47,270 bases of DNA from Ophiocordyceps camponoti-saundersi (nom. inval.) (lineage: Eukaryota; Ascomycota; Sordariomycetes; Hypocreales; Ophiocordycipitaceae). The DNA lies in NCBI GenBank assembly GCA_003339415.1, contig PDHQ01000257.1, forward strand, positions 1-47,270, read 5' to 3'. Each line of letters starts with the position of its first letter. The stretch's first letter is position 1. A program made the position numbers and the translations under genes. Below the pieces are notes generated by a model. That model worked only from the letters and a program-made list of their open reading frames with translations, did not search any database and was not told the origin of the DNA. Shown piece by piece: positions 34,561-44,401 of this stretch.

Positions 34561-35780
34561 GTAGATATAAGCTAATAATTATATTAGGCAGTTAGTTAAG
34601 ATAAAAAGGTTAAAAAGGTAATAAAGATAGGAGAATTAAGGAGACGATAGAAATAAAGAGGTTAAAAAGGTAACGGAGATAAAGAGGTTAAGGAGGTAAT
34701 AAAGATAAGTATTTAGGGGTAGGTTATCTAGGATAGAAAGTTAATAGCGTCTCTTACCTTACCCTAACCCTATATTATTAGTTAAAAGAGGTAAAGGTAA
34801 GTACTAACTAAGATAAGAGAAGAATATTATTATATTCTATATATAAGCTAAGTATTAATATAGAGACTTATTATATTAAGTAGGTGCCTTAGGTATACCT
34901 TTACGGGAGAGGTAAGTAGATATATAATATTATCCGGTAAGGTAAAAAGCAGAGGATATATAAAGGTAATTTATTCGGAAGATAGAAAGTAAGTTAATAC
35001 TTACTAAGTAAGCTACGTTTTATAAAAATTAATACCTATAAGGCCTGCCTAGCTTACTTATCTACCTAGGTATTACCTAAGTAAGCAGGTTAGGTAAGAG
35101 GTAGAAGTTAGGATAGTAAGGATATATTACTTAAAAGATAATAAAGATATAAACTTACCTACTTAATACTTATAGCTATTTAACTTACTATTTAACTTAA
35201 ATAATATTATTCTTACTAAGGCGGATAATATAAACCTTAGTAAGCTTAATTATATTAAGTTTAATAATAACTAGCTTATTATAATAATATACTACCCGGT
35301 GCAGGTTAAGATTATAGTCTTTTTCGTTAAGTATATTAATAAGGGTAAGAAAGATAAAAATATAATAGTTATTAATTTCGTAGATAAAAATCTAGTTAAC
35401 TTATCTAAGAAAGCTATTTAAGTATTTTATATAGTTACCTTTAAAGAAGATATAACGTTATAAGTCCTTATAAAAAGTATATTAGCGTTATCGCCTATTA
35501 TAAGTATAAAGAGGTTAATACCTATTTATAAAAGTAAACTTATTAAACTACTAAACTTACTTATTACTAAAGCGATAAATCTTAGGAAGGCTATAATACT
35601 TAATATATACTATGCGTAAGGTTTTACGAAATCGCTAAGATATTTTATTATACTTCGTAAGTAGTATATTACCTTAATTTACCTAATAAGCTATAAAGCG
35701 GATAATATAAATAAGGATCTATCCGATCACCGTTACTTAACGGTAGCCGCTATTAGAGAGAGGATTTTTTTTTTTATATA
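34561..35780 (+). pseudogene. RIP-killed ORF (~405 codons), unrecognised
   Basis: A single plus frame runs without frameshift to the poly-T at about 35,766. It is especially clean from 35,200 to 35,760, with about 6 TAA/TAG in 185 codons, each at a site that could have been Gln. Readable parts include VKYINKGKKDKNIIVINFVD (about 35,327), SILALSPIISIKRLIPIYKS (about 35,485) and NKDLSDHRYLTVAAIRER (about 35,710). The last keeps one CAC codon, a rare surviving CA. The 3' end runs into a 9-bp tandem repeat. It follows the 20-bp motif cluster, so the cluster could be the element's 5' terminal region. Family not recognised; a mobile-element protein is the inference. Confidence 0.6.
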
Positions 35781-35794
35781 TATAATAATAACGA

Positions 35795-35990
35795 TAAGGA
35801 AGTAATAAGAGTAATAAGGGTAATAAGGGTAATAAGGGTAATAAGGGTAATAAGGGTAATAAGGGTAATAAGGGTAATAAGGGTAATAAGGGTAATAAGG
35901 ATAATAAGGATAATAAAGGTAATAATAATAATAAGAAAGTAATAAAAGCAATAAGGGTAATAAGGATAATAAGGAAGAAGAATAGGAAGA
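35795..35990 (+). repeat. 9-bp minisatellite (GGTAATAAG)n
   Basis: About a dozen near-perfect units at 35,810-35,900, degenerating to GATAATAAG and AATAATAAG. In one plus frame it reads (Gly-Asn-Lys)n without stops; in another it reads (stop stop Gly)n, which could be a RIPed Gln-Gln-Gly repeat. The antisense Tyr-Tyr-Pro open frame (35,733-35,951 minus) is a by-product of this repeat and not a gene. Confidence 0.9.
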
Positions 35991-36033
35991 TAGAAAGGTT
36001 AGATAAAAAATCTAATTTTATTTTCCTTATAGT

Positions 36034-36110
36034 TGCTACTAGGAGGTGTGCTTTAGGTGCCCGTTACGGGTTTACACCTAGCACCTAAAAGCTGCTAGCT
36101 GCTTTTAAAG
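36034..36110. other. hairpin-rich island that retains CA/TG
   Basis: About 75 bp with 8 CA/TG dinucleotides, against near absence around it. It holds an inverted pair CTTTAGGTGC (36,051) and GCACCTAAAAG (36,081), an inner CCCG-TTA-CGGG palindrome, and an AAAAGCTGCTAGCTGCTTTT inverted repeat just downstream. It could be a recent short insertion, a structured RNA remnant or DNA too short and unique to be RIPed. Confidence 0.6.
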
Positions 36111-37079
36111 TATAGAAGAGCTAGTAAGGCTTATAAGGTAGCAGCTTAAAACCTTAAGCTATTAACCTTACTAAGCGCCGTTTATAACTACTATCTAAGA
36201 GGTAGGGCTTTAGCTTAACTAGTAAAATAATAAAAAAAAATAAACACGTAGAATCTTTACGCTATAAGTTTTTTCTATATTTTTTTTCTATTTCTCGAAT
36301 TTATATAATTATATATTAGGGAAAAAAACATAGACCTAAACTTATTACCCCTTTATACTATACTATTTTACTTACTTAGTTACTTACTTACCTATTTACT
36401 TACTTATTTTCCTTATAATAATATTATCTCTTATATATTCTATTACTTTTCGCGACTTATAATATCTAGCCGCGGTAGCTTTATAGCGGGCTATAGCTAA
36501 GGTAGCGTACGAGGTTAAGGCGGCAATTCTAGCCGCGGCGGCTATAATATCTCGCAAACGCTAAACCGGCAATTAGGCAGTTTTTAGCAGGTACCTATTA
36601 ATCCGCAGCTCTAAAGCTAAAGTAGCTATAATATATTCTCGCTATAGCTTAAGTCTTAAGGAGGTAATAGCGGTATATTCTTAATATACTACCTTACTAT
36701 ACTTAAACCTAGTAGTTATAGTACCTTTAAGTAGAAAGAATAGCTTACTATAACTTTTATTATTTATAGTCTCCTAGAGGCTTAGGGCGAGAAGTCTCTA
36801 GATATGCTAAATATACTTAGTCGCCGTTATTAATTTATTTTTCTTTATAATATATTCTCTATAAATAGTATCTTAAAAGCTTTCCTAAGAGTAAACTTTA
36901 CGCTAGCGGATATTTAAAGTCTTCGTAATAAGGCTTAGGGGTATTATAACGACTATTAAAATAAGTTCCTCTAGCAGGGCCTTTACCGCTAGCCCCCCCC
37001 CCCCCCCCTTTATAAAAAAGACTAGACCTAATAAAATATCTAAAAGTAAATAAGTAGTAATTAAAATAATAATAAATTA
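36111..37079. other. AT-rich stretch with GC-richer patch and C16 run
   Basis: A GC-richer patch with GCCGCGGCGG-type words lies at about 36,460-36,570, and sixteen C lie at 36,993-37,008. No coherent gene recognised. Confidence 0.4.
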
Positions 37080-37730
37080 TAAAAGATATATTAAGCGCCG
37101 AGCGTAATATAAGCTTTAGATATTATTCTTAGAAAGGACTTTATCGTAAGTTATCTATATTTACGCTTTTAGGAATAATTATAAGCTAGTTATAAAATAG
37201 CGTTTATAGAAAAGTAAAAATATACTATATTATAATAGTTAGCCGGTTAGTAGCGAGAGGCTATAGTTTATATCGGCTAGTATTCTATAGCTTAGGCGAT
37301 ATAAGATAAGAAAAATAAGTTTCTTATTCGCCGAAGAGGCGGTTAGCTTAATTATATAAATAAGAGATATTTATAACGAAGATAGTTTATAAATCGGTGC
37401 TAGGTAATATTATATCTATTAGATAAATGCTTAAAGTATAATTCCTTATAAAGAGGCTCCGGCTTTATTATTCTTAAACGCTTACTTAGCGCCGCTATAA
37501 TTTATAAATTAGTTTTTAAATTAATAATATAGATAGTTATAGTAAACTTATAAGCATAGGATTAGTTCTAGTAAGTAGTAGTTTTAATAAAATTAATAAT
37601 ATTAGCTAGAGACTATTTAAGATTATTAATCGCCCTAGCTTAGTTAGAATAAATATATTTTAGGGGTATAACTTAGTTTAAGCTTTACGGTAAAAATATT
37701 AGTGCCTTACGCTAAATTTAAACTAACTAT
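37080..37730 (+). pseudogene. weak RIP-killed ORF, unrecognised
   Basis: A plus frame in the same phase as the Gag-like frame at 38,102 shows about 20 TAA/TAG in 235 codons, with readable runs such as RLVARGYSLYRLVFYSLGDI (about 37,250) and one in-frame ATG near 37,427. The stop density is only modestly below background, so the call is tentative. It may be the 5' part of the retroelement that continues at 38.1 kb, interrupted by the MITE-like element. Confidence 0.35.
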
Positions 37731-37829
37731 CTAGCTTAAAAGAGACCGAGATCTCAAAACGCTTAACTATTATTAAAGGAGGGCTATTATTATAATTAAC
37801 GCAGTTATAATAGATAATACTATTAGGAG

Positions 37830-38016
37830 CGAAGGAGTAATATATTCGCCGCCGCGGGTCTATTAGATATACTAGCTTTTATTATTCTTACTACTAACAC
37901 GGTAACGATTATTAAGAACTATAGTAGTAAATATCGATAATAATTATATTAATAATAAAAATAAGAAAAGCTAATATAACTAATAGACGCGCGGCGGCGA
38001 ATATACTACTCCTTCG
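37830..38016. mobile_element. MITE-like element with 51-bp GC-rich terminal inverted repeats
   Basis: The left arm (37,830-37,880) and right arm (37,966-38,016) are reverse complements at about 47 of 51 positions. Both begin CGAAGGAGTA at the outer end and share a CGCCGCCGCG core. The loop of about 85 bp is AT-rich and includes a surviving CA (AACACGG). The size (187 bp) and arm length fit a MITE or foldback element. I see no clear target-site duplication. The arms are much GC-richer than the surroundings. Confidence 0.75.
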
Positions 38017-38101
38017 ACCCCGATAAAGTTATTAGTTATAAACGCGTTAATAATAAGAGTAAGAGAAGTGATTTTTTTTTTATCTTTATTTATACTTAAG
38101 G

Positions 38102-39300
38102 GCTACTTTAGGCATTATATATAAAAGGATACGTACTTATTCGAAGTAATTTTAATAAATAGGAATAAGAATACTAAGATTAAATAAAAGAATAATATAA
38201 ATAATAAAGTTAGCGTTAAAATACTTATAATATTTAATTAATAGGTTCCTTAATATATCTAAGTATTAGGAGAAATCGTTATATTAAAGCGCGGAGACCT
38301 ATACTTATATAACTTTATACGAAGTAACGCTAATACCGGAACTATTAATAGCCCCTATAATAATCCCTATAAGCCTAGCTTTTATATTACGCTACGTATA
38401 ACTAGTTTAGGATAAGCTAATTATATATAAGAAGGTTATAGCTTTTAGTAAGAGATAGTAGAAGGATTAGAACTATTTAAGGCGACTATATAATATTTAT
38501 ATATTAAAGCTAAGCTATTTATATTATACCGCCGAAAGATTAATATAAGCGGAAGATTAGTACTACGCTATTTTTTTAGATATCCTTAAAAGGCCCGCGT
38601 AATCGTACTACCTTTATTATATAAAACCCGATAAGACTTAGGACGAGATCTAGTTAATAGCCGATTTATATCTTAATACGGGAAAGAATTATATAGAATA
38701 CTAGATAAGATAAACTAGTATAAAGTCTACTATAAAATAAGGAAAATTCCCTAAGAAATTAATACCCGAAATCCTCGAAGAACTTATTAGGAAGATATAA
38801 CTTATATAAGATACCCTTAATAAAGTAGTAGCGAAAGTTTACGCCGCGATAATAAGAGCGTGCTATAATATAGTAAATAATACTCGTTACTTATTAACTA
38901 AATATCCTTTTATAAAGTTTATTTTTTTTTTTATTTTTTTTATTTTTTTTTTCTATTCCTCATATAGGTATATATATTACGATATTACTATAAATAGAGG
39001 GAATCGGTCGGGCAGATCTCCTAGTTACTATATAAATTGCCCTTATAGAATTTTAGTATAGGGAAACTTAAGTAAGTTTACTTTAATAAATATTATACGT
39101 TTCCTCGTATAAAAAAGCGCTGCTTTATCTACGAGAAGAAGATTACTAGTTAATAAATTATAAGGAAGATAAATTTAATATATGCCTCCTCGAATATAAA
39201 GAATACGACGACGGTATTAATAAATTATCGTATAAAAAGGAGGGCGCTACTAAAAAAGCTGCGAAATTTATCCTTTCGAGTGTTTTTTTATATTAATTTA
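38102..39300 (+). pseudogene. RIP-killed Gag-like ORF with fungal Copia-type zinc knuckle
   Basis: A plus frame runs from about 38,102 to the poly-T tract at 38,925-38,953, with about 16 stops in 210 codons over the best part. Readable runs include ITLYEVTLIPELLIAPIII (about 38,312) and KFPKKLIPEILEELIRK (about 38,750). Beyond the tract, in another phase, Lys-Arg-Cys-Phe-Ile begins at 39,115. The first Cys is intact (TGC 39,121), the second is TAC (39,130) where TGC is expected, and after a one-base loss the third Cys (TAC 39,144), a Trp (TAG 39,147) and a His (TAT 39,159) complete a decayed C-X2-C-X4-C-X4-H. That spacing, with a Phe after the first Cys and Trp after the third, is the knuckle of fungal Ty1/Copia Gag proteins. 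Every damaged residue is a C-to-T or G-to-A product. Downstream pol motifs were not found. Confidence 0.6.
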
Positions 39301-40394
39301 TAAGGTAGATATTTTCGTATAGTAAGCTATACGATAAGGCAGTTAAGTTTTTATCGCCGATACTTATTATAGGGAGTATTATAGATAGCTTTATAATATT
39401 ATCGCTTACGAACTTCTTAATTATCGGTAAAGATTAGAGGCGCTTATAGAATTTAACTATAGATAAGTTTACCTTAAAAGTAATAATATTACCTTAAAAT
39501 AAAAAGGATAGGTATAAGTATTATAAATTATTAGCCTAGCTAAGTAAGACGCGCTATAAGTATACTTTCCGTAATATAAGTAAGACGCGTAGATTTTATC
39601 TATTTGCTAGCCCGAAGTAAGGATAACCTCTTAGCCGCTACCTAAGTCTAAACCTTAAAAAAGGAGGACTTAACGCCTTAAATAACCGCGTATAATAATA
39701 TATAGGAAAGTCTAATTAAGTACTAGGCTCTATCCCTCTTAACCCCCTTTATATAAAGCTTTAGATATTTAGCAAGGGCTAGTTTATAGATAATAAGAAC
39801 CTATATTAGTAGATAAGATTCGTTATTATTTTAAGTAAGGAGATAGCTTATACGGAGACTAAAGTTTTTATTTACGGTAATATTAAGCTCTAATCCTTAA
39901 GGAAGTATAAGATAATAATAGGAAGCGTGCTTATAAGCGAACTATATAATATTATATAAGTAGTTAATAGTAATATCGCCCTTAATACTATAGTTAAAAA
40001 GATCGTAAAAAGCTTATAACTACTAGAGTTTATTTAAAGCCTTATATAGAGTAATAATCGCTCTAGCTACCTTATTAACTTAAGTAGTATAAGATAGAAA
40101 AGGCTTATAATTAATATAATAAGCTTATATAAATTATATAAAAGGAAGAAAATTACTATAATATTTTAAATTAATAGGAAAAAAATAATCTAGCTAAAGC
40201 TATAATAAAGAAAAGTTATAATAACGCTTTTAGATAACTAGTTAAGATAAATAAGATAATAGTTAAGATAGAAGTAGTTACCGAAGTAATCCCGCTATAA
40301 GCGCTTATAAAAGTAATTTTTATAAATTAAATATTAGCGCCGCCTCCCGCCCTTACTAGTTATCTAATAATATAGTTAGCGATATAAGCGCTAG
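39301..40394. other. possible decayed pol region, motifs not recognised
   Basis: By position this should hold protease-integrase if the upstream ORF is Copia gag. Stop density is high in all frames I read, and no GHPS-like, DDE or YxDD signature was recognised. Confidence 0.3.
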
Positions 40395-40434
40395 CGTGCG
40401 ATAATAGCAGCGTACCTAAGGAGAGGCGAGAGGC

Positions 40435-40480
<46 letters not shown>

Positions 40481-40847
40481 CCTCCTTATACTTACCGTTA
40501 TTATCCTCCTCTTTATTATTATTTTCTTTATCTTTATTATCTTCGTCGTTATCTATATCTTTATTATTATCCTTATCTTCGTTTATATTATTATCGTTAT
40601 CGTCCTAAATATAATAATAATCGCACGCGCTCCCGCGAGAGTTTTAAATATACGACGCGTATACGCCCTTTTAATAGCCGCGCACGCGCCGGTAGCTAAA
40701 GAAGGGAATACTCCTTTGCCGGAGGCACCGATAACCGTAAGGCCCCTAGGTAAGGAACTAACTAATAGCTTAGATAATAATCGCCTAGTAGTAAGACGGA
40801 TAACGGATTACCTTAGCGATAAGCTTAACGGGGGTCTCGCCCGGGCG
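40395..40847 (+). other. 151-codon stop-free frame over (TTA)n and GC-richer DNA; antisense reads as acidic tract
   Basis: The plus frame is open from 40,395 to the TAA at 40,848-40,850, with no ATG. Its first half is poly-Ile from (TTA)n at about 40,437-40,483. The second half (40,677-40,847) is GC-richer and reads as ordinary protein, for example KELTNSLDNNRLVVRRITDY. On the minus strand 40,440-40,600 reads as Asp/Asn/Glu/Lys-rich. Asn codons there (AAT) are the RIP product of GAT after T, so an acidic poly-Asp tract may have been encoded on that strand. I cannot tell which strand was coding. Confidence 0.4.
40437..40483 (+). repeat. (TTA)n microsatellite
   Basis: About 15 TTA units. Related interrupted TTA/TTC tracts continue to about 40,600. 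Confidence 0.95.
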
Positions 40848-40850
40848 TAA

Positions 40851-41519
40851 GCGAAAAGTAATATCGTATAATATCTTAAAAAAGTAAAGATATTCCTTAT
40901 CTTACCGTATAATTAGTAAATATTTACTAAAATATACTATATAAAAAAGATATATATAAAGATAATAGCTTAAAGAAATTTAGCCCTAACTTTATTATTT
41001 AAGCTAAAAATAATAATAATAAGCCCGTTAAAAAGGGGTAAGCGACTAAGTATAATAGCGATAGATATTTTTTTTCCCCCCCCCTTATTATTATTATTAT
41101 TCTACTTCTACTTATTTTTATTCTTTATATAATAAAACTATTACCGCTAATAGTAATAATATTAATAATAATAGTAATAGTAGTATTTTAAGGTTATTAC
41201 TACTTTTACGAAGGATAAAAAGGGAAGAAATTTTCTCTTATACGGAAAAGAGAGGAGGGTAACCTTCTTACTATATAAGCTTATAAGCTACGAATAATAA
41301 CTTACAAGTTACTACCGCCTAGTAAGATAACTTTATCTTAAGTACCGGTAAGTATAATATCTATAAATATTTTTAAGTTTATAAGAGGGAATATTAAGAT
41401 AATAAGATAAGTATAAAGGCCCCGGTAATTAAGTTTAAGGTAGTATACGCCGGCTTATCTAGTAACTATTAAACTACTAAAAAAGATCTAATAGTAGCGT
41501 AAGTAAAGGTAAGGAAGTT
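40851..41519. other. AT-rich spacer with C-run and TTA tract
   Basis: A T8-C10 junction at about 41,070-41,085 is followed by TTATTATTATTATT. No gene recognised. Confidence 0.4.
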
Positions 41520-41915
41520 TAAAGTAATATTATATATTACGTAAACCTTATAATCCGGAAAGGAAAGAAGCCTTTTATTACTTAATTTATTTCTTAAAGA
41601 TTCGACTTTTCTATTATTTTTAAGCTATCTAATTATCTTCTAAGCTTATTAATAAGAGCGTAAGGAAAATATATATCTTCGCTATTATTATTAATTATAC
41701 GGTATTCGGGTAAGGTAAGTATTCTAAAGATTTAGGTAATAGGTATAAAAAGTAACGAGATATTCTAAGCTTCTAAGCTAAGAGAGATATTAAACTTATA
41801 ATTATAATAAATAAAATATAAAATATATATAGACAGGTTTAGATATATATAGCGAAAGGTTACGAGAGGTATATAGCTATATTATACGCTATTATTAGGG
41901 AAAATAAATAAGTAT
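41520..41915 (+). pseudogene. weak RIP-killed ORF, unrecognised
   Basis: A plus frame with about 8 TAA/TAG in the first 128 codons, readable around NPERKEAFYYLIYFLKIRLF (about 41,552) and SKLINKSVRKIYIFAIIINY (about 41,644). Stop density rises after 41,900, so the boundary is arbitrary. No family recognised. Confidence 0.3.
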
Positions 41916-43860
41916 AAGGAATAATAGTTAACTTCTTCTAAGTATAGTAGCTATAGAATTTAGGATAGTAAGATATATACTAAGGTATATTAGCGCTAAG
42001 ATAGCTAAATAGCTAAGAGGAAGTTTTCGAATTTTTTAAGCGTATATTAAATAATCTAGCTATTTTTTAGGGTTTACTTCTTAAGGGACGGATATAGTAA
42101 AAAAGGTAATATTAAGATAGCGGGTATAATATAAGGTAAAAACCCGAGTCTTAGAAATAACTTAAGGAGAAAAATCTAATTATAAAAAATAATTAATTTA
42201 TTATATATATATTATTATATAGCTTAAGATAGTAAGTAAAAGACTAAGTAAGATTTCGGTATTCTAAAAGCTTTATCGAATAGTTTATTTAGTCTCTAGC
42301 CTTCTCTTATATATCTTAGTAAGAGGGAACTATTTTAAGTATCGGTTTACGTAAAGGATTAGTAAAGCTAGTAAGTAATTTATTATATAAAAGTATAAAG
42401 TTTAGGCAAAGCTATAATTTCGTTTAGTAAAGTTTTAGCTATAAGTTATATCTTAAACTTAAATTACGATTAGTAACTTATAAATAAATATAAGGATAAG
42501 CTTAAGGGCTAAATACTTTATTTACCTATTTTATTTATAAAGGAAAACTAAGCTATATTATTTACTTAAATAGTAGCCGCTATCTTTATATAGCCGCTAT
42601 TATAACTCTAGTTTATAAAGGCTTTTAGAACTCTAAAAGTTATTTTTAACTATTTAATAATATATATATAACCCTTAAAAAGATATTTTTATCTCTTCCT
42701 AGCGCTATTATTCTCTAATAAATTAATAGTAGCTACTAATCTATATAGCCTTCTTCGTAAATAGTAAAAGCCTATATAGAAAATACTATAAGAGATATTA
42801 ATATCTTATATTTCGAGTTTTATATTATATAATTAATAATCTATATAAAGGTTATAAACTAAACTATATAAAGTAAAGTTAATAAGAGTAAAAAGTATTA
42901 AAATTTATATTATAAGATATATATATATAAATATAAGTAATATATTATAAGTTAAGGCTAACTTTATATTTTATAATATATTATAGCTTAGCTCGTAATA
43001 GTACGATATAAAGTTATTAAGTTAGATATAATATTCTTTTATTAGTTATCTTCGGATTCTTAAAAGCTTATATAATATTAAATTTCTATATAATATTTTA
43101 TATTTATAACTAACTATAGTTAAGCTATTAAATTATAAGTCTTTTATACTTTATATATAAAATATATAATTCCTACTTTTTCTATAATATATTAAAATTA
43201 TATATTACCTCCTAGCGCTAATATTCTCTTTTAATTATCCTATTTTCCCTTATACTTATTTTAGCGCTTAGATTATCGAAAATAGTTTATAGATATCGCT
43301 TAGGGCTATAGCGCTATATAGTAAATAAAGCTTTATACCTAATATATAAATAATCTTTAGGGGGAAGAGTATATTTAGTATAGCGCGGGTACTTACGCGG
43401 AGAGGTAGACTTAAGTAAGCGAAGCTTAATAAATATATAGAAATTAATATATTTATATTCTAAAAACCGGAATATTAATAAAGTAGAAAAAAATATAATA
43501 ATATAAAATACTAATAAAGTAAAGTAGTTAGTATTATTAATTTTCTTTATTATTTTATTAACCGATATTATATTATCTATATATTTTTTTAGGGGGAACT
43601 AATTAGGAAATAAAAACTAAAGTATTCGTAATACGAAGTAAACTAATAAATATTATAGATTTATCTTCTCTTCTAAGACCGCGAAATAGCCTTAGTTAAT
43701 ATTAAAATATAATATACCTAAAGTAGCGGTAATAGTAAAATTAAGTATAATAACAGTATTTAGTTCCTAGTAGAAGCTAGTATTTTAAATTATAAATAAT
43801 ATATATCGGTAATATTTATAGATATCGGTTAACTATATTAAGTAAGGGAGGAGAAGGTTT
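41916..43860. other. AT-rich stretch, no feature resolved
   Basis: Very AT-rich DNA without a convincing low-stop frame. Short GC-richer words occur near 43,370-43,430. No RNA gene or repeat partner seen. Confidence 0.35.
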
Positions 43861-44400
43861 ACGAAGCCTTATTCGAGAAAAAGAGGGATAGCGGAGAAAG
43901 GGGGGGTAAGGCTAAATTAAAAAGAATAAATAGGTAAGCCTTATATATTTATAAGGAGGGAGATAGCTTACTAGGCCCCGAGGGCTAACCGCTTTAAGGA
44001 ACTAAATAGCGTAAAAATAATATAAGTAAAGGTAATACGATTTAGTTAAAAGCGGTAAATATAGCTAATAGAAAAGTAACTATTAAAAAAGCTTAGTATT
44101 TAATTTATTAACTTTTCTATTATAATAGTAGCGAGTAAGTAAACTTAATCCTTATAATTAATATTTACCTTATTTATATAATAGATAAGTATATATAATA
44201 TAAAATACTAAGTAATATACTTAGATAAGAGCGTTAAGCTAGTAATATTAGTAAAATTATAATATACTTATATAATATTCTTAATATAGCTAGTAAACTA
44301 TTTATATAAGAGTAAGGAAGGAGTAGTATAAGCGTATTAGCAGAGTTTCTTAAGTAACCTTTTTATTATATTAGGAGTATAGTGTAAAGGATAAGGGAGG
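43861..44400 (+). pseudogene. RIP-killed ORF fragment, probable 5' part of the next entry in another phase
   Basis: A plus frame reads with moderate stop density and sensible composition, for example YSRKRGIAEKGGVRLN (about 43,870), ANRFKELNSVKII (about 43,984) and LDKSVKLVILVKL (about 44,221). Around 44,400-44,460 the low-stop frame changes by one base to that of the next entry, consistent with an indel or an intron. Confidence 0.35.
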
Positions 44401-44401
44401 A

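Noticed and set aside
34755..34775. Telomere-like CCCTAACCC
   Set aside because: Only about two units in isolation; expected by chance in AT-rich DNA with C runs.
35733..35951. Minus-strand open frame of 72 codons with Tyr-Tyr-Pro repeats
   Set aside because: It is the reverse reading of the (GGTAATAAG)n minisatellite and has no independent support.
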